Origin: Symbiodinium natans
Lineage: Eukaryota; Sar; Dinophyceae; Suessiales; Symbiodiniaceae
Reading direction: 5' to 3'
Length of the DNA: 64,000 bases
Assembly: GCA_905221605.1 (NCBI GenBank)
Contig: CAJNDS010002319.1
Span: 251,501 to 315,500, forward strand
The notes below the pieces were generated by a model. That model saw nothing but the letters and a program-made list of their open reading frames with translations, did not search any database and had not been told where the DNA came from. Positions within the stretch are counted from its first letter, which is position 1. Every line of letters starts with the position of its first letter. Below are positions 10,226 to 22,627 of this stretch, piece by piece. Both the position numbers and the translations under genes were made by a program.

Positions 10226-11556
10226 TAGAGGTGCATGACGTTAGCTGAGGGCCCCGGACGCTGAAGGACACCTGCTGAGCGAGGCCGAAGCGGGCGTACC
10301 TCGCGGCCACCAGCATCGGCCCGGCCAAGCCCAATGCGTCTCAAAGAAAGCTTACGACTACTATAGGGTTTAGGGTTTAGGGTTTAGGGATTAGGGCAAC
10401 TACTACCCTACTTTGGAGTAGACCCTGAAAAAATATAGACTTGCTTAGGTATAAGTAGCTACAATGAACCCAGAACCAAAAAGTATTAAAGCATAGTACT
10501 CCAAAACCCAGAATTCGGTGGGCATGGCTTATCGGATTCAGGGTGTAGTGTTTCGGGTTTAGGGTTTAGGGCGTAGGGGTTGAGGGCGTGGGGTTGAGGG
10601 CGTGGGGTTTGGGGTTTTCCCAAGGGTTTAGGGTTTAGGTTTGGGAAGATACCTCAGCTCACAATGGCAAAGCTATGCATTTCCAGGGGCAGTCCTTCGC
10701 TAGTCCGTGTTGGCATTGGCCTCCCTGCATAATTATCGGTCTAAATCCCACGGCTCCCTGGAAATCTGGGTTCCCCACAAACCCTAAACCCTAAACCCTA
10801 AACCCTAAAGGACATTCCAAAAAACCGAACCAGGGCTCACCAACCGTGGATTAGTAGGGCTTAGGGTTTAGGGTTTAGGTTTTGCGGTTTAAGGATTAGG
10901 GTTTCGGTGGTGGTGGTGGTGGTGGTGTTGCCAGTCAGCAGGCGCGGACCGGGCAGTGGGTGGAGGCAGGCGAGCCTCTTCTGCAGATCCTGACCCAGCG
11001 CCCACAAATTGTCAGAGAGGGACACACCCCACACGGACAGATGGTGGGTAGTGGGGCAAAGGGAGCAGCAGGACATGTTCTATTGGCGGTGCGCAGAGGG
11101 GATGGTCCCCTGCCCCAAACACACCTCAGCAGACGCGAGACGCAGTCGCGACAGATCGAGGGTGTGGAGCACCATCACCTTCCCCACGCGAGACAGGCAA
11201 GCCGGACCGGGAGGGGGGCACAGCAGGGATTACGCATGCCTTCTCTTTGTCCAGAATGCCATGCTTTCTTGCACAATCATCAGTGCCACATGCGCCACAT
11301 CGGCGAACATAGCCTTGGAGGCCCTGATCACGCGGGCTTCGAGGGTTCCTCTAAATTAGGGTCCTTCTTGAGGTCTTTTATAAGTGCGCCGCCTTATATA
11401 CGGGACCCCAATGTATGGAACAGCGGGTTTAGGTCTTGCGGTTTAAGGATTAGGGTTTGGGGCTTGGGGTTCGGGTTTACCAGGTGATTTAGGGATAGTG
11501 ATTTAGGGTTCGGTTTCCGGGACTGCAGAGACCTTGATTCCCTTAAACCCTAAACC
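10220..11556. repeat. Telomere arrays with three unique islets
   Basis: TTTAGGG units at 10366-10395, 10555-10640, 10861-10905 and 11430-11520; CCCTAAA units at 10780-10810. Unique GC-rich islets at 10225-10360, 10660-10770 and 10920-11400 are open in several frames on both strands. On the minus strand 10225-10360 contains an AG|G acceptor followed by YARFGLAQQ, and 11250-11345 reads ARVIRASKAMFADVAHVALM. I do not recognise either, so they are listed as possible exons only. Confidence 0.55.
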
Positions 11557-11650
11557 TAGTTCATGGTTGGGAAAGCATTAAAAACTTGAACTTATATTCC
11601 CTATTGTGTTTAAGTACCCTTAAACATGTAAAATGTTACCCCACTCTGAG
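11557..11650. mobile_element. Hairpin element, family E
   Basis: Begins TAGTTCATGGTTGGGAAAGC and ends AATGTTACCCCACTCTGA, with imperfect inverted ends. The second copy at 52638-52732 sits inside another hairpin and is flanked by AGTTAA on both sides, which suggests transposition. Confidence 0.6.
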
Positions 11651-12680
11651 TCAGAAGCCGCCAAAACCCTAAACCCTCTGAAACTCGAAACATCCCGGAC
11701 GCATAGCCCTAGGCCCCACTATGCACCCTAAACCCCAAACACCCTCAAGCCCAAAACGACTCTGGAACAACCAGCCCCCAAAACCCCCCCCCCCCTCCAA
11801 ACCCTAAACCCAAAACCCCAAACCCTCACGAGTTGGTTCTAGCAGCGGCGCGCTTCTTGAATGTGCTAGAGCTGACTCCAACACCCTGAACCCTTAACAA
11901 AGACCCTTAATAAACCCTGAACAAAAACCTTCAATAAACCCTAAATAACCCTCCCCAAAAAACCATCGCTAAACTCTGAACCCTTAACAAAAACCCTTAA
12001 AAAAACCCTGAATAAACCCTTACTAAACCCTTGATAAACCCTTAACAGAAACCCTTAATGAAACCCTTGATAACCCTCCTAAAAACCCCTGATGAACCCC
12101 CAAAATCCTCGGCTAAGCCCTTAATGGCCTCCCCCCCCCAAACCCCAAACCCCAAACCCCAAACCCCAAACCCCAAACCCCAAACCCTAAACCCTAAACC
12201 CTAAACCCTAAACCCTAAACCCTAAACCCCAAATTCTTCGCCGACTCTGAGGGCGCACCCTCCGAGGAGTACTCCCAGCTTCAGCTGAAGCGGCTGGTCC
12301 TTCGTAGAGAGAAAGACCTTCTTGCGGCCTGCGGGTTTAGGGTTTAGGGTTTAGGGTTTAGGGTTTAGGGTTTAGGGTTTAAGGTTTAGGGTTAAGGGTT
12401 TGGGGTTTAGGGTTTAGGGCTTAGCACTCTTAGGCCGCAGGGATGAATCATTCAGCATGCCTTTCTAGGGCTCGGGGCTTCATCTGTAGCACGCCTTAGT
12501 GCTTCTTGGGCTTTGGGGTGGATGTTCGGTAGGGTTTAGGAGGGTTTAGAGGTTTTGGGGGCTTGAAGACTCAAGGCTAGTGGGGCGAAAAAAAGGGTTT
12601 AGGGTTTAGGGGTTTAGGGGTTTGGGGTTTAGGGTTTAGGGTTTAGGGTTTAGGGTTTAGGGTTTGAAGCACTTCGGGTC
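11651..12680. repeat. Degenerate and regular telomere-type arrays
   Basis: 11880-12120 is a degenerate run of CCCTTAAT/CCCTTAAC-like units. 12135-12232 is regular CCCCAAA then CCCTAAA. 12334-12425 and 12596-12665 are TTTAGGG-sense. The islet 12233-12333 between opposite arrays is open for more than 30 codons on the plus strand (FFADSEGAPSEEYSQLQLKR) and also in a minus frame, so the strand is undecided. Confidence 0.75.
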
Positions 12681-13345
12681 CCAGCTTGGTGTTAGTGCAG
12701 GCTTGGGTTTGGCAATGGGGACTTGCAACGCAAAGAATCTACCTGTTTCATGCCTACTACCTACCGTCTACTACCAACTACATTCAGTGCAGTAGGTATC
12801 ACGCCCGCTCAGTACTTCTGGACGTCTTGCACTTTGGGGCCTTCAGCGGGTTTGGGGGTGGGGAGGTGGGGGAGAGAAAAGCGTCGTAAAACAGGGCAGG
12901 GCCCAAGCAGCACAAGCCTCAAAACCTCGATTTGTTCAATGAATCATTTCAGCTTAACGAAAACACTACGCACAGGTTAGGCATATGTTCGCGGCGGCGT
13001 CCGCTCGGTGAAAACCTTTACCGTTAACCACTACGTAAAATGCAAAAGCAAAAACTGAAAGCGTCCCAGACCTGTTCAACAAGCCTTCTGATTGAACATT
13101 TCCCACAAATTCCAAGACCCCGAGGGAGTGTGACACCCATCACTAGACCCAGGAGTAACCTAGGAATAAAAAGGGTACCCTTTTTGGTGTTAAGGGGGTG
13201 ATTAGGGAAGCCCAAACCTAAAAAAAAGAAGTAAGTGCCTACTCGGGGTCCTAGATCATAACTGGCAGTAGCAGGCAATAGTGTAAGCACACCTTCTAAG
13301 ACCCAGGGTCAGCCACAACGCCGTAAAGCTTTCTGAGGTAGAGTA
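12681..13345. other. Unique stretch with a family A hairpin at 13145-13256
   Basis: No supported gene. 13145-13256 begins GACCCAGGAGTAACC, has AAAAAGGGTACCCTTTTTGG inside and ends GTGCCTACTCGGGGTCC; it is a family A hairpin. The rest is unique sequence with short, unconvincing frames. Confidence 0.5.
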
Positions 13346-14100
13346 AAGCCTAAACCCTAAACCATAAACCCTAAACCCTACACCCTAAACCCTAACTTAA
13401 AACCCTAACCCCAAAGGGCCCAGACCGTCGTGCATGTCTGTGAGGAAGACGCGGCTCCGGACAAGGAGTCGCCCATCCTGCACTGGGCGGAGAATGTTTG
13501 TGCGCAGGGGCGCAGGAGTCGGCCCGTGCTTCGGGAACTTTTAGGGCGCAGGGCTAAAGGTATCCCTAAACCCTAAACCCTAAACCCTAAACCCTAAACC
13601 CTAAACCGGTTTCTGGATTGCTTGGGTTTCGAGTTTGGGGCTCTTGGTCTGTGGGATGCAGGGTGCACTTCAAATCCTAGCCCCAGAACTTCGGCTCTTC
13701 AAACTAACCCTAAACCCTAAACCCTAAACCCTAAACCCTAAACCCTAAACCCTAAATCCCCCTTCACTGCACGGCGATTTCCCAAAATAGGAGGTTGCCC
13801 TATACCTGTCCTGTAACAGTGTGTTCTAGCTACTCATTTGTATATATATATATATATGCTGATAGAATCCTTACTGTAGTAAACCCCTAAACTTTTAAAC
13901 TTTTAAACCCTAAACCCTAAACCCTGCACCGCAAACCCTAAACCCTAAACCCTAAACCCTAAACCCTAAACCTTAAACCCTAAACCCTAAGTTTCGGAAT
14001 CCCCTCCCAGGTGGCTTCCAGCCTTCACTGGGCCTCCAAGGGAGGCTGAGCCCCCTGAAGGGTCGGAAAGGTCCAATGGCAGCGCCACCGTTCCTCGGGG
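13345..14100. repeat. CCCTAAA arrays with unique islets
   Basis: CCCTAAA units at 13348-13405, 13562-13606, 13707-13756 and 13903-13990, and a short TA tract at 13840-13858. The islet 13410-13560 is open on both strands: plus reads EDAAPDKESPILHWAENVC and minus reads DGRLLVRSRVFLTDMHDG, each next to an AG|G acceptor. The islet 13990-14100 is also open on both strands. Products unknown. Confidence 0.7.
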
Positions 14101-14410
14101 AGGGTTTAGGGTTTAGGGTTTAGGGTTTAGGGTTTAGGGTTTAGGGTTTAGGGTTTAGGGTTTAGGGTTTAGGGTTTAGGGTTTAGGGTTTAGGGTTTAG
14201 GGTTTGGGTTTAGGGTTTAGGGTTTAGGGTTTAGGGTTTAGGGTTTAGGGTTTAGGGTTTAGGGTTTAGGGTTTAGGGTTTAGGGTTTAGGGTTTAGGGT
14301 TAGGGTTTAGGGTTTAGGGTTTAGGGTTTAGGGTTTAGGGTTTAGGGTTTAGGGTTTAGGGTTTAGGGTTTAGGGTTTAGGGTTTAGGGTTTAGGGTTTA
14401 GGGTTTAGGG
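14101..14410. repeat. Longest TTTAGGG array of the window
   Basis: About 300 bp of nearly perfect TTTAGGG with only two shortened units (near 14203 and 14298). 14411-14500 continues as degenerate units. Confidence 0.97.
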
Positions 14411-14499
14411 GAGTAAGGGCTTAGGGTTTAGGGTTTAGGGTTTAGGGTTTAGGGTTTAGGGCTTAGAGCTTCGGGCTTAGTGTTTAGGATTTAGGGGCA

Positions 14500-15499
14500 G
14501 CTCGGGGTACTTTTAAGGATTTAGGGTTTTGGGTTGAGGGTGTAGCGGCCGTTCAGGGTTTTAGGGTTCATAGGGTTGTGGGGTTTCCAGGACCTAGGTT
14601 TTAGGATGTACAGCTCACAAGAGCCTAGACTCTTGGATTCAACACCTGAGGATGTTTGTGCAGCTCAGTAAGCGCTTTAGGGCGTAAAGCTGTCTGATTA
14701 CAGGCTCCCAAGGGGCTTGAATCAAAATCGGAGGCTGACACCAAACCCTAAGCACTAAACCTCCTGAACCCTACCAACAAGAGAGCACTCAACCCTCAAC
14801 CCTCAACCTTCATCCCTCTACCGCAACCTCAACCATTAACCCTCAACCCTGGTAAGCTGCAACCTAAACCCTAAACCCTAAACCCTAAACCCTAAACCCT
14901 AAACCCTAAACCCTAAACCCTCAACCTGCCTCGACCTGGCCCTGTGGCCTCCCCTTTCACACACTAGGCGCTGGGCCCATGGAGAAGCAGGAGGCAGTCT
15001 GCACAGCCGCCTTCGGTGGGGTTTGGTACGCAGGGTTCAGGGTGGATGTGAAGACTTCTCTAGATCATAAAGCGGTTCAGGGTTCAGGGTTTAGGGTTTA
15101 GGGTTTTGGGTACACTACCACACGTATATAAGGGCCGGTAAGAATAGGTACGACATTGACGTTGATGCTAACTTCGGGAACTGACCAAAGGACCTAAACT
15201 ACCCCCAGTGACCTAGGAGAAACCCTAAACCCCAAACCCCAAACCACCCCCCCCCTCCCCTACAATAAGCGAAAGGGCAGCGTCGTGGGCTATACTACTG
15301 CTAGGTTACAGACCCGCCGACACAAAATCTCTTCATAGCCTTCAGATACGCCTCATTCGGGGCCTGTGTAACCTTAAACCCTGAACCCTAAACCCTAGAC
15401 CCTAGACCCTAACCTTAAACCCTGAACCCTCAACCCTATAGACCCTAGACCCTAGACCCTAACCTCTAAACCCTAAAGCACCCTACGGCTGGGCATTCG

Positions 15500-15500
<1 letters not shown>
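14500..15500. repeat. Degenerate arrays and small islets
   Basis: CCCTCAACC units at 14785-14850, CCCTAAA at 14862-14925, TTTAGGG at 15075-15105, CCCTAGACC variants at 15375-15475. Islets at 14930-15050 and 15260-15370; the latter contains APNEAYLKAMKRFC on the minus strand next to an ACACAG|G acceptor. No identification. Confidence 0.65.
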
Positions 15501-15555
<55 letters not shown>

Positions 15556-15589
15556 GGGGGGGGGCGGGGGGGGGGGGGGGGGGGGGGGG

Positions 15590-15634
<45 letters not shown>
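15501..15634. repeat. Poly-G tract
   Basis: 134 bp of G on the plus strand with only a few A or C interruptions. Able to form G-quadruplex structures and prone to assembly or sequencing error. The proline-rich minus frame across it is an artefact. Confidence 0.95.
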
Positions 15635-15638
<4 letters not shown>

Positions 15639-16364
15639 TCATCCTCAGTCCCCAGCTCCTCCTCGCCAGTCTTGCCCTGGTGCGCGAGCATCCGGTTCTG
15701 GAGGGGTTTAGGGTTTAGGGTTTAGGGTTTAGGGTTTAGGGTTTAGGGTTTAGGGTTGAAGGTGCTCTTCAGACCCTCGGACTTATATAAGTAATATAGG
15801 GGACTGAAAATTTAGAAAAGGGTTTTGGGGGGTTAATTGCAATATCAGTTTTTTAGGGGCCATAAGGACTTAAGTAACATAGAGGCCTTAATGATTATGA
15901 TCGGGCTTTGTGGGTAAGCAGACATAAGAAGGGGGTTTTGGGGGGTTAGTATAGTGTAATTAGCATATAGGGACCATCTGCGAATACTATGAGCTGTTAT
16001 TCCGACCCCCACACTAAGGCTCTTAAAACAAGATCAGGGTTAAGGGTAACTTCTGAACCCTAAACGGCTTGAAGTCCGGACCCAACACCCCTGAAACCCT
16101 AAACTTCTCAACCCTACAAACCCTAAAGTATATATCCTAAACCCCGCACAGTAAACCCCAAACCCTAATTAACCCCCAAAGCCCCTAAATCCAAAACCCT
16201 AAACCCTAAACCCAAACCCTAAACCCTACACCCTAAACCCTAAACCCTAAACACTAAACCCTAAACCCTAAACCCTAAACCCTAAACCCTAAACCCTAAT
16301 CCCAACCCGCACGGCTTTTCTCCGCCGCAGCGGCGGGGGTTGGCGAAGCGCGAGGTGCGGTCGC
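15635..16364. repeat. Enolase 3' flank: arrays and a family G hairpin
   Basis: The islet 15635-15702 reads LQNRMLAHQGKTGEEELG on the minus strand and is followed by TTTAGGG units 15703-15755. A hairpin-like element with TTGGGGGGTTA and ATTCCGACCCC lies at about 15785-16020. CCCTAAA arrays follow at 16040-16160 (degenerate) and 16190-16305 (regular). The islet may belong to a gene downstream of enolase on the same strand. Confidence 0.6.
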
Positions 16365-16397
16365 TCACACGACAGGTTTTCGGAAGTTGAGCCCGGC
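16365..16397 (-). CDS. ENO: Enolase exon 29 (terminal)
   Basis: Encodes [10 protein letters not shown] and a TGA stop, matching the usual end AGxNFRxP. Acceptor CGGCAAG|GCC. Confidence 0.93.
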   Translation of the reverse strand, partial: AGLNFRKPVV

Positions 16398-19300
16398 CTT
16401 GCCGAGGGGCTTTAAGGGTTTAGGGTTTAGGGCTTAGGGTTTAGGGTTTAGGGTTTAGGGTTTAGGGTCTAGGGCTTAGGGGAGTTTGGAGGACTTATCT
16501 AGGTGTCAGGCTTCATAACGGGATCACTTTTTGCATCCCTTTTAATATCCCTCCCTCAGTAGAAATGAAACAAAATTCGAATCTTAGGCTGACCCTCTGG
16601 GCTGTGAAGGGTGAACTCTGTGGCAATAGCAAGTACTTGCTGAGACTGTGTATGTTTTTGCGCTCGTAGGGGCTATGCAAGGCGGCCGTTTGGCATTGCG
16701 AGGTTCAAATCAGCCAACAAGTCCGACATTTCACAAAACCCTCAGCCACCGGAGCCTTCAATACATATCCCAAAGCCCTCAAGAATTTCCCTAAACCGCC
16801 CATCCGAAACCCCAAACTGTATACACCCTAAACCCTCAACCCTAAACTCTAAACCCTAAACCCTAAACCCTAAACCCTACACCCTACACCCTAAACCCTA
16901 AACCCTAAACCCTAAACCCTAAACCCTAAACCCTAAACCAAACCCTAAACGCCCCAAAGCTCATCCTGGGGGTCCGCGCGTAGACTGCACGATCTCCGAG
17001 CTCCTCCTCTATGCGCAGCAGCTGGTTGTACTTCGCATTCCTCAGAACTGATGGCCCCTGGTTGGTTCCCGGTCATAGGTTTAGGGTTTAGGGTTTAGGT
17101 CTAGGGTTTAGGGTTTAGGGTGCAGGGTTCAGGGTTTGTAGTCTTGGGGTTGTTGTGGCAAAGGGTTTGAGGTTGAGGGTTTAGGGTTTCTGTTGTACCG
17201 GTGAAATTGTTTGGAGAGGTGACAGGCGAAGCTAAACCCCTGATAGTACTGAATCGTTCAACTCCAATCCACCCTCTTTAAACCTGAACGAGGAGAGCCC
17301 CAAAAACCCTGAACCCAGACCCCAAACCAACCCTACAAGCCTGAACCCCAAACCCCTAAACCGTCGCCTAAACACGAAGGCCCCGAACCCCGACCTGGCC
17401 GCTAAGCTGTTCATCAATAGCCATAGTGGAATCAAGTCTGGAAACTGTATCAATTTTATGGTGGAGTATGGAACCCCCCAAACCACTAAGCCTCCCAAAC
17501 CACGTGAACCATGTCATGTTGCATGCAAAGTCCTAGTTCTTTCCTGGTGCGCAGAAGCACAGACAGAGAGAGAGAGAGAGGGAGAGAGAAAGACAAAGAG
17601 GGAAAAAGAGAAAAAAGATAAAATGAGAAAGAAAAATAGAAGAAGACGCATAAAAAGAGAAAAAGAGAAAAAAACAGAACAATGTAAAAAGAAGAAAGAT
17701 AAGAGAGAGAGAGAGAGAGAGGGAGGGAGAGAGGGAGAGAGAGAGGGAGAGAGCGAGAGGTAGAAAGGCAAAATCCAAGGCCTTAACATCCTATCTCAAG
17801 CTTAAACCCTTGAACCCCAAACCCTCAAAACCCCTCAATATAGGGGTCGGAACAATTGCTAATAGTATGCTTGTAGGGCCCCTTTACTATTGTACTACAA
17901 TATACCCCCCCCCCCCCCCAAAGCCTAAACCCTGTTCTAATTATTCCACCCCCCCCCACCACCCCCCGACTTACTATGGTACCCCGCCTGGGGTACCCCG
18001 CCTGGGGTACCCCGCCCCCCTTCATTCTCAAGTATTATTAAGAAACCCTTGACCTGGCGACCTGTTTTCGCGGTACCAAAAGTGGCTTCTGCAGGTGGTC
18101 CCTGGGCCCCCCTCCGGAGCCCCCGTGTTCAGGGACCAGAGGGGCCGCAAGGCAGGTGAGCCTGGGCGATTGCGCAAAAACCCACTACCATTCGTACCTG
18201 GCCCCCCTACCCCCCCTGGCCGGCACCCCGCGCCCCCCTGACCCCCCCTCGCTTGACCCCCCCCCCCTGGGCGCCCCCCCTCCTCTGTTTGCCCCCTACC
18301 CAACCGATCAAAGAATGGGGGTGGGAAGTGGGAATTTAGGGCGTTAGCCCGAAACCCTAAAAGGAGAAAAATTGGGTGGATGCCTGCGTAAGCAGGGGGT
18401 GGGAAAAATAAAGCAACCCAACCTTTCTGGTTCTGGTGGCTCCAACTTCAATATACGCCGCCGCGACATATGCCGCCCCCTCACACCCCCTGGGTGTGTT
18501 GGGGCGCCATCTCTGCATGACATCTACTGCCGCGGCGCGGCGAGACGCCCTAAACCCTAAACCCTAAACCCTAACCCCTAAACCCTAAACCCCTATTCTT
18601 GGGGCCGAAGGCGCCTTTCTGACCGGCATGGGGCACCGGTTTTGATCTGCCCCGACCGGAGCCCTACGGAAAGGTCGGCGATGAAGACCTAGCGGAAGTA
18701 AGCCCAAAACTCTTTTTTTTTTTTTTTTGTTGGGGGGGGGTTCGGGTTTAGGGTTTAGGATTTAGGGTCTAGGGGTCTAGGGTTTAGGGTTTAGGGTTTT
18801 TAGGGTGGTTTAGGCTTTAGGCTTTAGGATTTAGGGTTTAGCGTTTCGGGTTTAGGTTTTGGGTTTAAGGTTTGTACTTTATAAGGGAACCTTGAACCAA
18901 GAAGAAAGGAAAAAGGGTACCACTGGGCTACCAAGATAACTTGGGGTCGAAAACTTTGCTGGTTCAAAGGATATCTTGCAGGTTTCCGCACGTTTTGGAG
19001 ATTGGGCTTACGGCCCCGGGCCTGAGTTTGAGTGGGTTTGGGGTTTGGGGCGTAGGGTTTGGGGTTCAGGGCCGTGTCGGGCTGTCACAAGCATGCTTGG
19101 GGGACATTTCAGCGGGCAAAAGGCCACTGAATTTCTGGGGCTTGGGGGCTACACCCCGAACCCCACACCCTAAACACAGCCCGATACCCTGAACCCTATT
19201 CCCTAAACCCTAAACCCTACACCTACACCCTAAACCCTAAGCCCTAAACCCTAAACCTAACCCCGAACCCCTAAACCCTAAACCCTAATTATACCCTATA

Positions 19301-22300
19301 CGATTCATTTGCCACCGAGGGAACATCTTCGGTTTCACCGGATCGGTGGGAGACCATAACCTCAGTCTGGAGGATCCAGGGGTTAGGGTTTCGGGCATAG
19401 GTGCGCCGAAACCCTAAACCCTAAACCCTAAACCCTAAACCCTGAACCCTGAACCCTGAACCCTGAACCCTGAACCCTACACCCTGCACCCTGCACCCTA
19501 CACACTAAACCCTAAACCCTAAACCCTAAACCCTAAACCCTAAACCCTAAACTCTAAACCCTAAACCCTAAACCCTAAACCCAACCTACTAGTGTAGGGT
19601 ATTGCATGGGGCTCTACTTCTAGATCCGGGAGGCGAAGGCTGGCTCCCTGGAGTTTTAGCTCTCAGAATTCTGAACTTGGGGTTTAGGGTTTAGGGTTTA
19701 GGGTTTAGGGTTTAGGGTTTAGGGTTTAGGGTTTAGGGTTTAGGGTTTAGGGTTTAGGCTTAAGTTCGGAATACAGGGTCTTAAAGGGTGAAGGGCTTGT
19801 AGGGTTCATTTGTTTAGGGCCTTCAGGGCCTACAGCATGGCATGCAGCCGGGGTGCGCCCCAACCTCGGTCCTGAGACAAGCGGCAAGGGCTCCCCTAAG
19901 GCCCCACCCCCCTACCCCCAATTGCATGCCCTCACCCCCCCCCCCCCCCCCCCCCCCCCCTCCTCGCTCCGAAAACGTACCTCCGAGTTGAGTAGGATGT
20001 ATAATCATAGGCTTGGGGTTCGAGTTCGGAGTGCCACGAAGGCAGGTCCCTCAAGAATGAGGCTAGGCTTCCGAGTTTCTTACTGTTGGTTAGAAGGGAA
20101 TGCGGGAATGTACCCGACATAATCCCTTAAAGGGTATATATGGGGCCCTCAATCCCTCATTCCCTGCTATCCAACCGTAAGGTTTAGGATGTGGGCTTCA
20201 TGGCTAAGAAAAAATCGGGTTCGTTGCTTTCTTGACGGCTCTGGGGGGAGCCTTTACTGGAAGTAAGCCCCAAACGCTGAAGAAGCCCTCAACTCCAACT
20301 TCTCCGGAACTTTTACGCCAAAGTCCCAGGGCCTCCGCCCCACCAGCAACCCTAAACCCTAAACCCTATAAACCCTAAACCCTAAACCCCAGAAATTTCC
20401 CCAAACCCTCAGCTCGCGTCCTGGCAGAGCTTGCAGGCTTCGATGGCCTCGGAGATGGAACCGATCTGGTTCACCTGAGCAGCCGATTTAGGGTTTAGGG
20501 CTTAGGGTTTAGGGTTTAGGGTTTAGGGTTTAGGGTTTAGGGTTTAGGTTTAGGTTTAGGGTTTAGGGTCACTTGGAGGTTCAGGGCACCTAGTAACCCA
20601 TTGCAAGTGTAGGGATAACCCACATATAAGCCCGTTAAGTGTCCCAATAGGGTTAGAATTCGGCTATAAGTGCAGTTACAATTGGGTTACTAAGTACCAA
20701 GAACCTCCAAGTAAGGTTTACGGTTTAGAGGGCCCTTCTGCCTTGGGGACCACATGAACCCTAAAAGGGGTTATGGTCTATATACTTTCATGGGGATTGT
20801 AGTAGTATAGGGTATATGACCCCAATTTGGGTTTAGGGTTTACGGTTGATACTTGGAGGTTCATGGTACTTAGTAACCCAATTACAACTGTACTTATACC
20901 CCAGTTATAAATAGACATAATAATCATAATAATAATAGAATTCATGACAATACTGGGAATAATAACAATCCGAACGATGCGTTTCTTTCGCATCCAAGCC
21001 TTCGCGTGTCCGCCCACGAACCCATGTCTGCACTTCAGTTTTCGCTGGCGGCTACGACTCGCCATCTTCACATCTGCAAGCAACAAATCGGGGTCTTCAC
21101 GCTTTCGCCTCTTCGCGCCACCGGAAATGCCAGGCTCTTGGAGTCCAAAAGACAACAGCAAGCAGGGTGCTGGTGCAAATCACGCCTTTGTCATTCTTTG
21201 TCCAAAGAATGTTACAACAACTGTCTTTTTCTTATCCCTATTACGGCACTCAAGGGGCCTATAATAAGTGGGTTATAACTACACTTCTACTGGGTTACGA
21301 AGTACCCTGAACCTCCAAGTAGGGCCTTGGACTCAACCGGGCATCCTTTCTTGGAGCGTCCCTTTGTTTAAGGGATCCGAACCCTTTTATCTGGGGCAGT
21401 TCTCCAAACTGGGGCACCCTTTCGGGGGTACCTGAGTTTCAAGGCTCCATATGGTAGAACTTCATGTTTTGAACTGTATATGCTTCGGGCGGAGGGAGGG
21501 CGGCGGGCGGGGGGAGGGGGGCGGGCGGGGCGGAGGGGGGCGGGCGGGGGGGAGGGGGGGGGGGGTTTCGGGTTTAGAGGTGTGGGTCTTATGCATTTAT
21601 TGTATTCTACTTCATTTAGTATCATTATGTTTATGGCTAACATGGGGAAATATTGAGAGGGGCGTGGGCGCCTTTCATGGGCTTCTGATGTTCATGGGCT
21701 TGAGTTTGGACGTTGGAGTTGTTATTGTGCTTGGCTTCGGAGGATCATGAGCTTTGGGAGGTCGAAGGCTTAGGGGTCTCATGGGCTGTGTGGGTTAGGG
21801 CTTAGGGGTGTTTCCACGGCTGGACATCTGGAGGCTCTCGATGTTTTAGGGCTTTTTGGCAGACCCGTAAAGCCCAAACCAACCCCCAAAAAGACAAAAC
21901 GCTGGACAACCTAATTTGGAGAGGACCCCTATTTTTCTCGCTACCACTCCCCTTCCTGGAAGGCCCGACAGTGGGCCCTTCTGGGTATTTCTCGAATAGG
22001 CCCCATACATCTCCACCCCCCCCCCCTCCCCCCGAAAAAACAAAAACAACTTGACTAAGGAAACCACAGAAAGGGTACCCCGATTGTCGGATCCCCCCCC
22101 CCCCCCATAAAACTGACAGGTCGATTCAAGGTCTTACAAGAGTGATGCCCAAAGGCACCGAGATCTGGCTGTGAGAAGGCTTGCCGTACAAAACCCACTC
22201 AAAGCATATCGAAGAACGGATGGACTCTGCCCGCCTTCAGCAGCAAGGCATTGCAGGCCTCAGGGAAAGAGGCTTCATCTGCTTCATCTGTGGAGAGAGG

Positions 22301-22594
22301 ACCCTAAACCATAAACTCTGCATGCAAGACCTGGTGGGCTACCATGGAAAATGCCGACGAACGGGCAATCCGTGACCATGAGCGTAGTTAGCACTGCGCT
22401 GCGAGAGCGAGCGAGAGACAGGGAGGGAGGGAGAGAGGGAGCGGGAGAGGGAGGGGGAGAGGGAGAGGGAGAGGGAGGGGCAGGGAGGGAGGGACGGCGG
22501 ACGAACGGAGGGAGGGAGGGAGGGGAGGGAGGGGAGGGCGGGAGAGGGTGAGGGAGGGGAGGGAGGGGAGGGAGGGAGGGAGGGAGAGAGACAA

Positions 22595-22627
<33 letters not shown>

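Noticed and set aside
17458-17789. Basic or Leu/Ser-rich frames over 17.5-17.8 kb and 22.3-22.8 kb
   Set aside because: They are translations of GA/CT microsatellites.
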